From Trachythela sp. YZ-2020 (taxonomy: Eukaryota > Cnidaria > Anthozoa > Malacalcyonacea > Clavulariidae), in NCBI GenBank assembly GCA_016169945.1, contig JADLSH010000076.1, positions 2,175,001 to 2,239,000 on the forward strand: a stretch of DNA of 64,000 nucleotides. Direction: 5' to 3'. The notes below the pieces were generated by a model. The model was not told the origin of the DNA, did no database searches, and saw only the letters and a list, made by a program, of their open reading frames with translations. Of the stretch, positions 11,519 to 21,194 are shown one piece after another. A program made the translations under genes and the position numbers. Numbering within the stretch: the first letter of the stretch is position 1; the number at the start of each line of letters is the position of its first letter.

Positions 11519-13010
11519 TTAAATGTAAGAGAGGTGCTCATTAATGCCGAAAGGATGAATGGTGCCAAGTTGGGAAATGAGACACATTTCTTGGCTTTTG
11601 TGGCTATTATTACTACCAGAAATGGGACACAGAGCTCGAATTTTCATATCTGAAACACTGTGATTGCCAGTGTTGAAATGTCTGGCAACAGGTTGTTTAG
11701 CATAATTGTTTACGGCAGCACGACGATGCTCACCAAACCTTATCCTTAAATATCTACCAGTTTCACCAATATAGAGCATCCCACATTTACTGCATGAAAT
11801 ACAGTACGAAATTGTAGTAGAAGAATCTATACACTTACAGGTTTTACACAGCTGTGTAAAATTAGGTGACGAAGAGTCCTGTGGTAGAGAGCTGTGGACT
11901 AGGGTTTCACGGATATTTTTACTATGTCGAAACGAGACTAAGGGATTATTGGTGAAAATGGAAGATGTTTCAGGGTCGTTGTTCAAGATATGAAAATTCT
12001 TCCTAATGACATCCCTTACTTTGAAATTGAAGGGATGGTAACCGAGAACTAGGCCTTCGAAAAGGCAGCATCTAAGAGAGGGGTTGGATAACCGTGTTGG
12101 ACAAAAAAGTTTCTCGTTTCCTGACTTTTGATATGGAAGTCCTCATCTTCACTGCAAATGCGGTGAAGGCGAATGAACTGAGAGAAGGGAATGGAACTTT
12201 TAGTGTGGTTGGGGTGGGAAGAAGTAAAGAGAAGATAGCTATGGGAGTCAGTTGGCTTGTAGAACACAGAAGGGGTGGGAAGAAGTAAATAGAAGATAGC
12301 TATGGGAGTCAGTTGGCTTGTAGAACACAGAAGTAACAAGTTTATTGCCATTGATAGATACAAGTATATTTAAGAACGATACACTGGTCTCACTGATCTC
12401 CCACGTAAACTGAAGTGCTGGGTGGAAGTTATTAACAAAGTTAATAAACTTCTCCAACTCTCCACGGGAACAGGATGCTGTGCCGAGACAGTCATCAATG
12501 TACCTACCAAGGTAATCAGGTATGGGATCAGTGTATTGCTCGAAGATCTGCTTTTCCACAAAACCAACAAATAAATTGGCATAGTTGGGACCCATTTTGG
12601 TTCCCATGGCTACACCACTTATCTGTTGGTAATACTTACCATCAAAAAGAAAAATTGTTGAGGGTGAGCACTAATTCAGCCAAACAGATCAAAACAGTGG
12701 TAGAAGGTTCCTGGTTGGGGTGCTTATCTAAGAAGAATTTGAGTGCTCTCAAACCATCATGATGGGGAATGACAGTGTACAAGGATTTGACATCCATGGT
12801 GAAAACGAATTTATGAGTGTTATGAAATTGCATGTTATGAAAGAGTTGGAGAGCATGTTTGGTGTCCTTGATATAGGAAGGTAAGTCCTTAACCAAGGGC
12901 GCCATGACACGATCAAGGTAGCTAAAGATAAGCTCGGTGGGACAACCGCAAGCAGAGACAATAGCGAACTTAAGATTTGAGACGAGGTCGCCGGCATGTT
13001 GGCTAGTTCT
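11519..13010 (-). pseudogene. Penelope-like retroelement: RT plus GIY-YIG endonuclease
   Basis: In minus-strand order: NLKFAIVSACGCPTELIFSY and APLVKDLPSYIKDTKHAL (Penelope RT N-terminal region), FTMDVKSLYTVIPHHDGLRA (motif A, catalytic Asp), GTKMGPNYANLFVG (motif B), RYIDDCLG (motif C, YIDD), then a linker (ILNNDPETSSIFTNNPLVSF) and a C-terminal GIY-YIG nuclease (CGMLYIGETGRYLRIRFGEH ... ARHFNTGNHS). It is broken by frameshifts near 12050, by a 61-bp tandem duplication at 12211-12332 and between 12607 and 12642. The 5' part is missing; the 5' boundary near 13.0 kb abuts a Harbinger fragment in the opposite orientation. Confidence 0.88.
12211..12332 (+). repeat. 61-bp tandem duplication inside the Penelope RT
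   Basis: The block starting GGGGTGGGAAGAAGTAAAGA at 12211 is repeated at 12272 with one substitution (aaagag to aaatag). A period of 61 shifts the reading frame and duplicates the peptide region SVFYKPTDSHSYLLFTSSHP. The near identity suggests a recent event. Confidence 0.85.
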
Positions 13011-13056
13011 GGGCTATTAACCTTGTTGGAAGACCATTCTTTTTCAAATGATGGAA

Positions 13057-13250
13057 AATCTTTATGCCTTTATGGAGATCCGGCATACCCACTAATTTAC
13101 AAGCCCCTTTCAGAACAGAACAGTTAACCCCTGCAATGGCACAGTTCAACAGATCAATGAGTGCCGTAAGAGTATCAGTCGAATGGATCTTTGGTGATGT
13201 TATAAACTATTTCAAGTTTCTTGATTTTAAAAAGGATTTAAAAAATGCGC
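13057..13250 (+). pseudogene. PIF/Harbinger transposase C-terminal fragment (5' piece)
   Basis: Plus-strand reading YGDPAYPLI, then with a frameshift APFRTEQLTPAMAQFNRSMS, then VRVSVEWIFGDVINYFKFLD, which is the conserved end of Harbinger DDE nucleases (..FN..MS..R..VEW.FG..). It is interrupted at TTAA 13251-13254 by a 3.6-kb element and resumes at 16875. Confidence 0.75.
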
Positions 13251-13254
13251 TTAA

Positions 13255-16200
13255 GGTGGCTCCCTAGGGTTTTTTCTCCGGGGGTTACGTTCTTCCTGTA
13301 TATCGCGGGAGCTTTAAATATCGCGTGGAAATTGCGGGACTGGCTCAAAACAAACAAAGATGGCGTTTTTCCCCCGAAAAATATTTTCAAACAAATGCGT
13401 GAACTTTGCTCTATCTGGAAGGATAAATAAAATTTTTAAATTTGCTACGGTGCTTGGACATGACGTCCACGAAAAAGATAATACAAAATCATTTTTTTCA
13501 AGCGATATTGTCGACGTTTTCGACCGCCATACGAGAGGGTCACATCGCGATACAATGTTTCCGCACATATTTGCAGTGTTGCCTGCTATATATTGCACCA
13601 CTTCTGACCATAAAGACGATTCAAATGACAAAGGCTGTGAATCGAGACATGGTTTAGCCAGTACATTCCTTGTACGCTGTTCTTCATGTGGTCATTTGAA
13701 TAAAATTAAAACATCACAGGAACACAGATCGGGCAAACGAGGTCCAATGGCATTTGATGTCAACACAAGGGCAGCTCTTGGTTGTCTTCATGCAGGTATT
13801 GGACAGAGCCATATTAACAGTCTAGTGTCCACCATGAACATACCAACACTAAGTTCAACAACTTTCAAACAGAGAGAAAGGGAAGTTGGAAAAGCTGTAG
13901 AAGGTATTGCAAGAAATAGCTGTGAAGAGTCTGTTAAAATGTCACGAGAAGAAGCAATAAGTAATGGTTTGGAATGTGACGAGGACAATCTAGTACCAGT
14001 GTCCTGTTCATTTGATATGGGTTGGCAGAAGCGGGGCAGGGGTCACAATTCCCTGACTGGACAGGCTGCTGTCATGAGCTTAACTACAGGAAAAATCTTA
14101 GACTACAGAACTAAAGTTAAGACCTGTAGGTTTTGTGACTATGCAAAAACACACAACAAAATAGTTAAAAAGCATGACTGCCGGAGAAATCATTCAGGAT
14201 CCTCAAAATCAATGGAACCAGCTGCTGCAGTACATATGTTTAGCAATGCCTAAGCAACATATCAAGTACACTGTTTATACTGGCGATGACGATTCAACAA
14301 CAGAGGCCCATATCCGACAAAAGTTAGCTACAAGGTTGAAAAATTGAGCGATATCATACACATGAAAAGAGCATTAACATCACGTTTGTATAATTTAAAA
14401 CAAAATGGCAAATTTCCAAACAGTTCTACCTTGTCACAAAAGGTTATCAATTATTTGGTCAAATGCTTCTCTTATGCCATCGCCCAAAACAAAGGGAATC
14501 CACAAGAAATCCAAAGCGCAATTAAGTGTATTGTCCCCCATGCATTTGGCAACCATGCAGATTGTAAAAGCACTTGGTGTCGATACCAAGATGATCCTCT
14601 TACTTACCAACACAAAATTCTCCCACATGGAAAAGATCTGTTTGGCGAGAAACTAAAATCTACACTTACAGCCGTATTTGATGACTATTCAACGGAGACA
14701 GTAGCTGGAAAATTAGCTCCATTTACAAACTCGCAAAGAAATGAAGCCCTAAATAGCGTAGTTGGGTCAAAAAACCCGAAAATAAGGTTCTATGGGGGAA
14801 GTGAGAGTAATGACTTCCGTGTTGCCTGTAGTGTTGCTCAAACAAATCTGAGGTATACATACATTGATAGGACCTTGGAGGCACTCAATATTGAGCCTGG
14901 ATTTTTGCACCAAATACAACAATTAATGACCTCAAAGTAAACAAAGATAAAACTAGAAAATCTACTATAAATTTCAAGAAACATCGAGCTCTAAAACATC
15001 TAACCAACTGTGTTCAAACCACGAGAAAAGAGTCAACAGAAGGGCAACATATGCAACTGGGATTGGCCTAAATCTAAATGTTGACACAATAGCATCTGCA
15101 GGAAATGTTTCTACACAGGATACAATGTCTGAAATCCAAGGGACAGTACTAGCAATTCCACCAAGCAAATTTAAAGAAATTGAAAATACAGTGTCTCCTT
15201 TTACCGCTCGACCGCTAGCAAAACAAATCAAGTTTGAAGACAATAAGTCCTACAATTTTTTGGTGTTTGATACAGAGACAGATTCGGCCAGTACAAAATC
15301 TGCAGAAATATGCCAACTGTCAGCAATTGACAACTCTGGTTTGTACACTTTTTCAGAGTATATACTACCAACACATGATATTGAAGTTCATGCTTCAGCA
15401 GTGAATAAACTTACCATAAATAATATTAACGGCGCACGAAAGCTGTTGAAAGATGGAGTGGTTGTACCAGCAATACCTTGCAATGAAGCAATTACAAAAT
15501 TCGAGAGATATATATCCGAGTCTATTGACAGAGCAAAAGCCATCACCAACAAAGATATTGTTACTGTTCTGATTGGCCATAACATCGCCACGTTTGACAC
15601 TCCAATCCTTTTGCGCAATGCTGGGAAAAGGTTTGCTGATAAATTGCAATCGATGGATGTGTGGTTTGCCGATTCCCTAACTCTTTTCAAAGCACTCGTA
15701 AAATGCAAAGTTCCCTCGTTAATGAATTCCAATGGTACATTCCCACAAGTTAACCAATCCTCACTTTATGAAACTCTGTTTCAACAATCTTTCGATGCAC
15801 ATGATGCCCTTGAAGATGTTACTGCTCTCCGAAAGATCCTGTTTTCATCGAAGCTCGAGTTGTCGGCAACAACCATAGTTGATAATTCGCAGCTTGTGAA
15901 TACAAACCACGCTGTCAAAAATATGGAATACCTTGACCGTCGCCACATAAATATGCAGAGTTTTACCGGTAACATGCATGAACCAAGGACTAACACGGGC
16001 TGTTTAAAAAAGAACATGATCGAGAAAATTTCTGGCAGTGGCTTGACATATGAAGACCTTCAAAACGTTCATAATCAACACGGAGAAGTTGGATTAGTAG
16101 CAATCCTTTCAAAACCGCCATCGTATTCCTCATCAAAGAAGCCGAGAGTCAATAAACCATAAGCAGTAAATATCCAAAATTGTTTTCTTTCATTTTCTCT

Positions 16201-16870
16201 GGGTTTACACGTAACAATCCACATTATAATCCACATTTATTTGCCATATTAAAACTGATAAAATATATGAGAATATCGAAAAAGCATGCTTTGAAAGAAT
16301 CGCGTACTCGCGTGTTTTCAATACGATCATGCGTGGCCCCACGAGAGAAACGAGATTTTCGACTATTGTATGACGTCAGAGCTTCAAAATATCGTAAAGT
16401 TTAGCGTAAATTTCTTCAGTCTCCTTCGGTAAATTTTTTCAAAACTTTCTACATTTAATAATAATGTCTAAATACGTCTAATATCAACTTTTTATAAAAT
16501 CCTAACGAAGGCATTTTTATTTATTTTGATTTTCTTGTTTTTTTAAATTACAAAAAAAACGTATCGATAGAATTTTCTAAAAATGAATATATAAAACCAG
16601 TAAACCAATATTTCTCTATGTGCAAAGTCTTAAAAACATTCACCGAAGGGAATTTAAAAAATGACCGAAAGAAGACAAAAAGTAAGCTTTATTCCAAGTA
16701 AGCTGTTACCATGGTAACGAACTTTCAACACCAGTATATTGATTCAACATCTTCATGAAAGCATTGTCACAGTTTCCTGCAAGTTTCACCTGCATAGCAT
16801 GCAAGATAAAGAAACAGGAGGCTTTTGTGTGCTTAAGTGCCCTGCAATTCAAAAACCCTAGGGAGCCACC
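13255..16870 (+). mobile_element. 3.6-kb TTAA-target DNA transposon (Kolobok-like)
   Basis: Perfect TIRs GGTGGCTCCCTAGGGTTTTT / AAAAACCCTAGGGAGCCACC at 13255 and 16851-16870, flanked on both sides by TTAA (13251-13254 and 16871-16874). It is inserted in a Harbinger transposase fragment. It carries one plus-strand gene with a transposase part and a 3'-5' exonuclease part. TTAA targeting and the transposase type point to Kolobok or a Mutator-like relative; piggyBac also targets TTAA, but the protein does not look like piggyBac. About 700 bp of AT-rich DNA follows the gene before the right TIR. Confidence 0.85.
13360..16162 (+). pseudogene. Transposase fused to a DEDDh 3'-5' exonuclease, frameshifted
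   Basis: ATG 13360 opens a transposase-like part: a Cys pair (CSSCGH), DVNTRAALGCLHAGIGQSHI, SREREV-type segment, CSFDMGWQKRGRGHNSLTG, a second Cys/His cluster (CRFCDYAKTH...KKHDC). A broken stretch 14250-14345 contains YTGDDDSTTEAH, and 14344-14940 includes AIAQNKGN, KLAPFTNSQRNEALNSVVG and RFYGGSESNDFRVA. The frame from RATYATGIGLNLNVD (about 15040) runs unbroken to the stop at 16162 and holds a DnaQ-like nuclease: Exo I FDTETD (Asp codon 15269, Glu 15275), Exo II GHNIATFDT (Asp 15596), Exo III HDALED (His 15800, Asp 15815). At least three frameshifts or stops lie between 14250 and 15040. All DEDDh catalytic residues are kept. Confidence 0.82.
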
Positions 16871-16874
16871 TTAA

Positions 16875-16995
16875 GTGCAGTTGGTAAAATGTACACAGTG
16901 TGTGCACTGCTCCAAAATGCAATCACATGTCTATATGGAAATAACACTTGAAGATATTTTCAACTGCACCCACCAGAAATAAATGAATACTTCAC
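16875..16995 (+). pseudogene. PIF/Harbinger transposase C-terminal fragment (3' piece)
   Basis: After the TTAA at 16871-16874 the frame reads VGKMYTVCALLQNAITCLYG, then NNT, a stop, RYFQLHPPEINEYF, the usual last 40 residues of Harbinger transposases. It joins to 13057-13250 when the TTAA element and one TTAA are removed. Confidence 0.75.
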
Positions 16996-17679
16996 CAACT
17001 GAATGCCTGTTTATCCCAATTTGAAACAAGATTATTATAATAATTATAATGTACCAACACCTATAATTGCTGCGGATAAATTTAATTGTTATACAAAAGA
17101 AATTATTTTAATTTAAATACTATATTTAAATACTATATTCAAGTATTTTTATAACATATTCTGGAAAAACTTATGTGCTTAGCAATGGAATGGGGGATCA
17201 AGTCAGTATTGGCTAATTGGGGACAATTAAGTCAGTGTTGTGTTTACATAATGCACTAGTCAATTGAAACCCCTCGGTTCCGGGACATAGTGGGGTTTTT
17301 TATTTAGACCCAAATCAAATTATGTCAAATCCCCCAACCCCTGGGGGATACTTTTGGGTCAAATCCACCCCTTGGAATTTTAGACTTTATTCAATTTGCA
17401 CAATTATTACATATATACATATTAATACAACAGATACACAGTTACTACACAAAAGAACTAAGTTACAATGATTACAAATAAGTTATTGTGTGCAGTGATC
17501 AAAGTAGCCAGAAGCTTTCGAGTTGATCACTGCCTATCATTAGTATAAAATTATAAATTTAGAGCGAAACAGATTTGTATGTTATATACAGTAGTTCTTA
17601 ATTATTATTGTAACTAAATTTGTGAAAGAGGTAAAGACTGAGTATATTTTTTTCGAAATATAGCGACTGAATTAGACAA

Positions 17680-18105
17680 TTTAATTTCACCACTGATGCC
17701 TGGTCGAACATCTCAAATGAGTCAGTTATCAACTACATGGCTGTCTGTCCCACTAAATCACTGTTCATCGAATCAGTTTACACAGGAGAGCAAGGTCATG
17801 ATGCGCAATGGTTGTCCCAAGATCTCAGCCGTGTTATAGATCATCTTGGAGATAATGTAGCTGGTGCAGTGACAGACAATACATCAGCGAACAAGAAAAT
17901 GCGGAGCATCTTGGAACAAAAGTATCCTACACATTTTTTCCATGGTTGTGTTGCTCATGGGCTTAATCTTCTCGTGAAAGATATCTTCTGTGCCAAGAAG
18001 AAAGAACCACCTGGTGGTGGCCCAGCTGCATACCCAGATGGTTATCCTTTTGAAGATCTCATGGTGTTTGCTAATGATTGCAAAGAAGTGGTCATATTCG
18101 AGATT
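17680..18105 (+). pseudogene. hAT-type (DUF659-like) transposase fragment
   Basis: Frame reads FTTDAWSNISNESVINYMAV, then HLGDNVAGAVTDNTSANKKM and FFHGCVAHGLNLLVKDIF, matching the central region of DUF659/hAT proteins (first catalytic Asp region and the C..H insertion). It ends abruptly after NDCKEVV near 18105, where it joins the LINE in opposite orientation. No N-terminal zinc finger or C-terminal dimerisation domain is present. Confidence 0.75.
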
Positions 18106-19065
18106 TCGTCTATAGTTTTTATAATATCATTTGTCGTTTGGTTTATATTATTATTTAAATTATTTAATTTAGCATTCCAGTCAATATGATTTAAATCTTG
18201 TAAATAATCTTCTTTGTTAAATTGTTTATAATCTCTATAGAATGTTGTATCATTCTGTTTTTTTACAAGTCATATTAATAACACAAAATACCAGGTGATC
18301 AGAAATATCAAAAAGAGCAATACCAGACAAAATTTGATGAGTAGGCATGTTTGTATAGATATGATCAATTAATGTTTTTGAGTGATCCGTTATCCGAGTA
18401 GGCTTAGTAATAAGTGGAACAAAATTATTAGCATACAACATATCTAGATACCTTTCAGTAGGTTGATGTGTTGTAAATTGGAAAAAGTCCATATTAAAAT
18501 CACCTAGTAGAATCACCTGATATTTACGTTGATTAAGATGCTGCAACAACTCATCAAGCTGTTCTGCAAATTTGTCTACATTACTTTTCGGGTGTCTGTA
18601 AATACAGCCTATAATTGTATTCTTTCTCCCACTGCGTTCAGATTGGATTTCTATCCAGCAAGATTCCACAAGTTCCATTGAAAGTTTAATATCAGGCCTA
18701 TTTATGGTTTTTAGATTTTCACTTACGTAAATACCAGCCCCACCAGCTGCAGTCAATGAATCAATGTGATAAAAATTATATCCAGAAATATCAACATTAC
18801 TAATGGTGTTTTCATTCAACTTAGTTTCAGTAACAGCCAAAACATCAGGTTTTGATGACAAAGTATAAATCATATCATTGAGTAAGGTTAAATTTTTTGG
18901 CAGGCTTCTTACATTACAATGAAAAATCGAAAATGCTTTAGGTCCAGCATTTTTAGTAACTCTATTAATCTTATCTACAGAGTAATATTCTGAAGTAACA
19001 TTGGTAAGCATTTGATCTGGGTCATTTTCATCTGCTTTATCTGGATTAGGTAATAAATTGTACAA
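18106..19065 (-). pseudogene. LINE ORF2 endonuclease domain (RT missing)
   Basis: A 271-codon frame with the full apurinic-type endonuclease set: FHCNVRSL (N), AVTETKLNEN (E), GGAGIYV, GCIYRHP, LGDFNMDF (D-N), TLIDHIYTN and ISDH (terminal D-H). After a run of seven T/A at about 18257-18263 the frame shifts and continues as FYRDYKQFNKEDYLQDLNHI, the linker that precedes RT in CR1/L2-type elements, until it breaks off against the hAT fragment at about 18105. Loss of the RT and 3' end, rather than the 5' end, implies a deletion or rearrangement after insertion. Confidence 0.85.
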
Positions 19066-19247
19066 GTCGCTATTGTGATCTAAACATTTTGTCGAAATAT
19101 TAAATAAGGAATTATATTCCTATTTAAATTATAGAAAGGTAATGCAGTTAATTAGTCTCTTGAGATGCTTCCATTTACAAAATTTATGAGGGTGCGGAAA
19201 ATAACCGCATATTAATATTCAGGTAGTTCATTCAGTTAAGTTCACCT

Positions 19248-20113
19248 CATTTATTTAAAAATTGATCAAATTCATCGTAGGTTGTAAACCCTAGAACATT
19301 CAAGTAATCTGTTTGTCTTAATAGTATCTTACCATTAACAGTCCAGATGTGTTTCCATTTGATAGTATGCTTAAACTAATTAATCTTACCAAATAGTTTT
19401 CTACGGTATGGCGTTAACGATTCATTAATGTAGATTTTGTTTGACTCGTGAATTGATTTTCCATACTCATTAGCAATACAAGGAATGTCTTTTGATTTCT
19501 TTCCTGTTAGCTGGCTTCGATGTACAAATTTTGCAATAATTCTGTTCGGCATTTTCTTAGTTGAAGGCAGTCTATGGGCGGTTGAGATATGGTGTTCGGT
19601 TACGTCAATTCCCATAATTTCTCCTACCTCAACAACAATTCTCTTTGGATCATCTGCTGGCAAAACCAGTACTCCAGTGATCTCAATGCAATCGAGTCGT
19701 TGGTACTGTTGAACGTTGTCAATCAGTACTTGCTGGTCGTGGATGTTGTCTTCTGCTGTTTGTATTCATTCTTCTAACTTCTTTATCTTCTGAGAAGCTT
19801 CTGCGACGTGTTTCTTGGTCGTTTGAAGAGACTCTTTGACATTATTGAAGTCGGTCGATAAATAACCTTGTGATCGTTCGATCTCAGCACACTTGTTATT
19901 GAGCGCCTTTATTTCACCTTTAATATTGTCAAAATCAATTTTGAACTCTTTCTTAATACTAGGTAAGAGTTCGCTTTCCCATATATGTTTAAGGGAAGCA
20001 ATAGTCAAAGGTTCTGCCTTGGGCTTAGGCTGCATACTTATGGAGCTTGCAAAAGCACGTCCGTTCCGCTCAGTGGTCCCCACCCTTTCCGATGACATTT
20101 CACAAGAGACCAT
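19248..20113 (-). pseudogene. LINE ORF1 (coiled coil plus nucleic-acid-binding domain)
   Basis: One reading frame from ATG 20113 to TGA 19248-19250 interrupted by two in-frame stops, TGA after KIKKLEE (about 19766) and TAG after FGKIN (about 19376). The N-terminal half is a heptad-rich coiled coil (KKEFKIDFDNIKGEIKALNN ... AEASQKIKKLEE). The C-terminal half, ITGVLVLPADDPKRIVVEVG ... STAHRLP...NRIIAKF ... YINESLTPYRRKLFGKIN, is the single-strand-binding domain of LINE ORF1 proteins. It ends just upstream of the ORF2 endonuclease, as in an intact LINE 5' half. Confidence 0.82.
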
Positions 20114-20684
20114 TTTATAATATCAAACGTTTTAATCACAAAATATTGTTGCCTTCTGTCAGGAAAAGCAAATACTGTCAGGAAAGTCAAATACCCTGAA
20201 ACTACATTAATATTAAACCATAAGGTTATAAATGTTCATTTCTGAGTTAGTGCTCTAGTTACCACAAATAATCATCGGGTTGAGGCTTGTACTAATGAAG
20301 TGTTATGGTCTGTCTGGAAATTATAAAGGACAGCCTGTAGACTTAAGGTATGTTTACACATTGTGCTTTGTCGAATAGTCAGGCCGATTTTTGGCTTTCC
20401 TGAATGTTAATGACAAATATAGTCAGGTATGAAGTCGTGTTAGATGGCATGAAGCACACGTTTCTCAAATATCATTAGTTGCAAAATGAGTGTCTCCACA
20501 ATTAAATGTCAAAATTTCCTTGACACCGGAAATATTCTCCTTGCCCCAGGTGGGGACTGGAACGGAAAGCGAAAATTGTTTAATCTACCTCCCCCGGGGG
20601 ACAAATCGTTGTTCAAAAGCGATCCTATGCCCTTGTTATCCCCCACTATGTCCCGGGGGGTGGGGGTTTTAATTGACTAGTGCA

Positions 20685-21190
20685 TAACAACAATGCATTT
20701 CAAAGTGGTCAGAATGACTCAAATCAGTCACAACATTGCATTCATAGGGATTTGCTTCAGTGTGTGTTCTTTTTTGTTGTTCTAGACTGCTTCACCTTGA
20801 GTATAAATCTTTTATAAAGTATTTCCCCAGTATCTCAAAATACTTAAGAAATGTATTATATAAAAAGTATATATAAAAGTATTTCCACATACTAGGGAAA
20901 TAATGTATTTCCACATACTATTATACAGTATACTTTCTAATTCTATTATAGTATTTAACTTTTATAAAGTATTTCCCCAGTATGTGTTCTTTTATGACAT
21001 GCAAGACGGTCAAAAATGGCAATCTTTAAATATAAATGTCACATTCATATGATCAGTCCAGTGTGGGTTATTTTATGAACTGCAATGTTATAATGTAAAT
21101 ATTCAGTCAGAATTATTAAACTGAAAATCTGGGATTTGCATCGTAGCGATTTGCAAGCTCACACAAGACAATTTTGGCAGTTTTTGTAAG
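20685..21190. other. AT-rich DNA with short duplications
   Basis: No coding frame. TTTTATAAAGTATTTCCCCA occurs twice (about 20810 and 20957), TATTTCCACATACTA also occurs twice between them, and GTGTGTTCTTTT/GTATGTGTTCTTTT flank the stretch, so part of it is a local tandem duplication. Confidence 0.5.
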
Positions 21191-21194
21191 TTAA

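Larger units (their letters stand above)
17252..20684 (+). mobile_element. 3.4-kb segment bounded by 44-bp inverted repeats
   Basis: TGCACTAGTCAATTGAAACC at 17252-17295 and its reverse complement at 20641-20684 match with about six mismatches over 44 bp and share a GGGACATAGTGGGG inner block. I cannot see a clear target duplication. The interior holds an hAT fragment and a LINE in opposite orientation, so this may be a composite or two independent copies of a short palindromic repeat rather than one transposon. 16996-17251 outside it is AT-rich and featureless. Confidence 0.5.

Noticed and set aside
13010..13150. Minus-strand continuation of the Penelope RT upstream of 13010
   Set aside because: The opposite strand gives a clear Harbinger reading here (YGDPAYPLI ... 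FNRSMS), so the apparent minus-strand peptide is antisense.
17737..18189. The 150-codon frame taken as one protein
   Set aside because: Its last 28 residues (after NDCKEVV) are antisense LINE linker sequence; only the hAT part is genuine.
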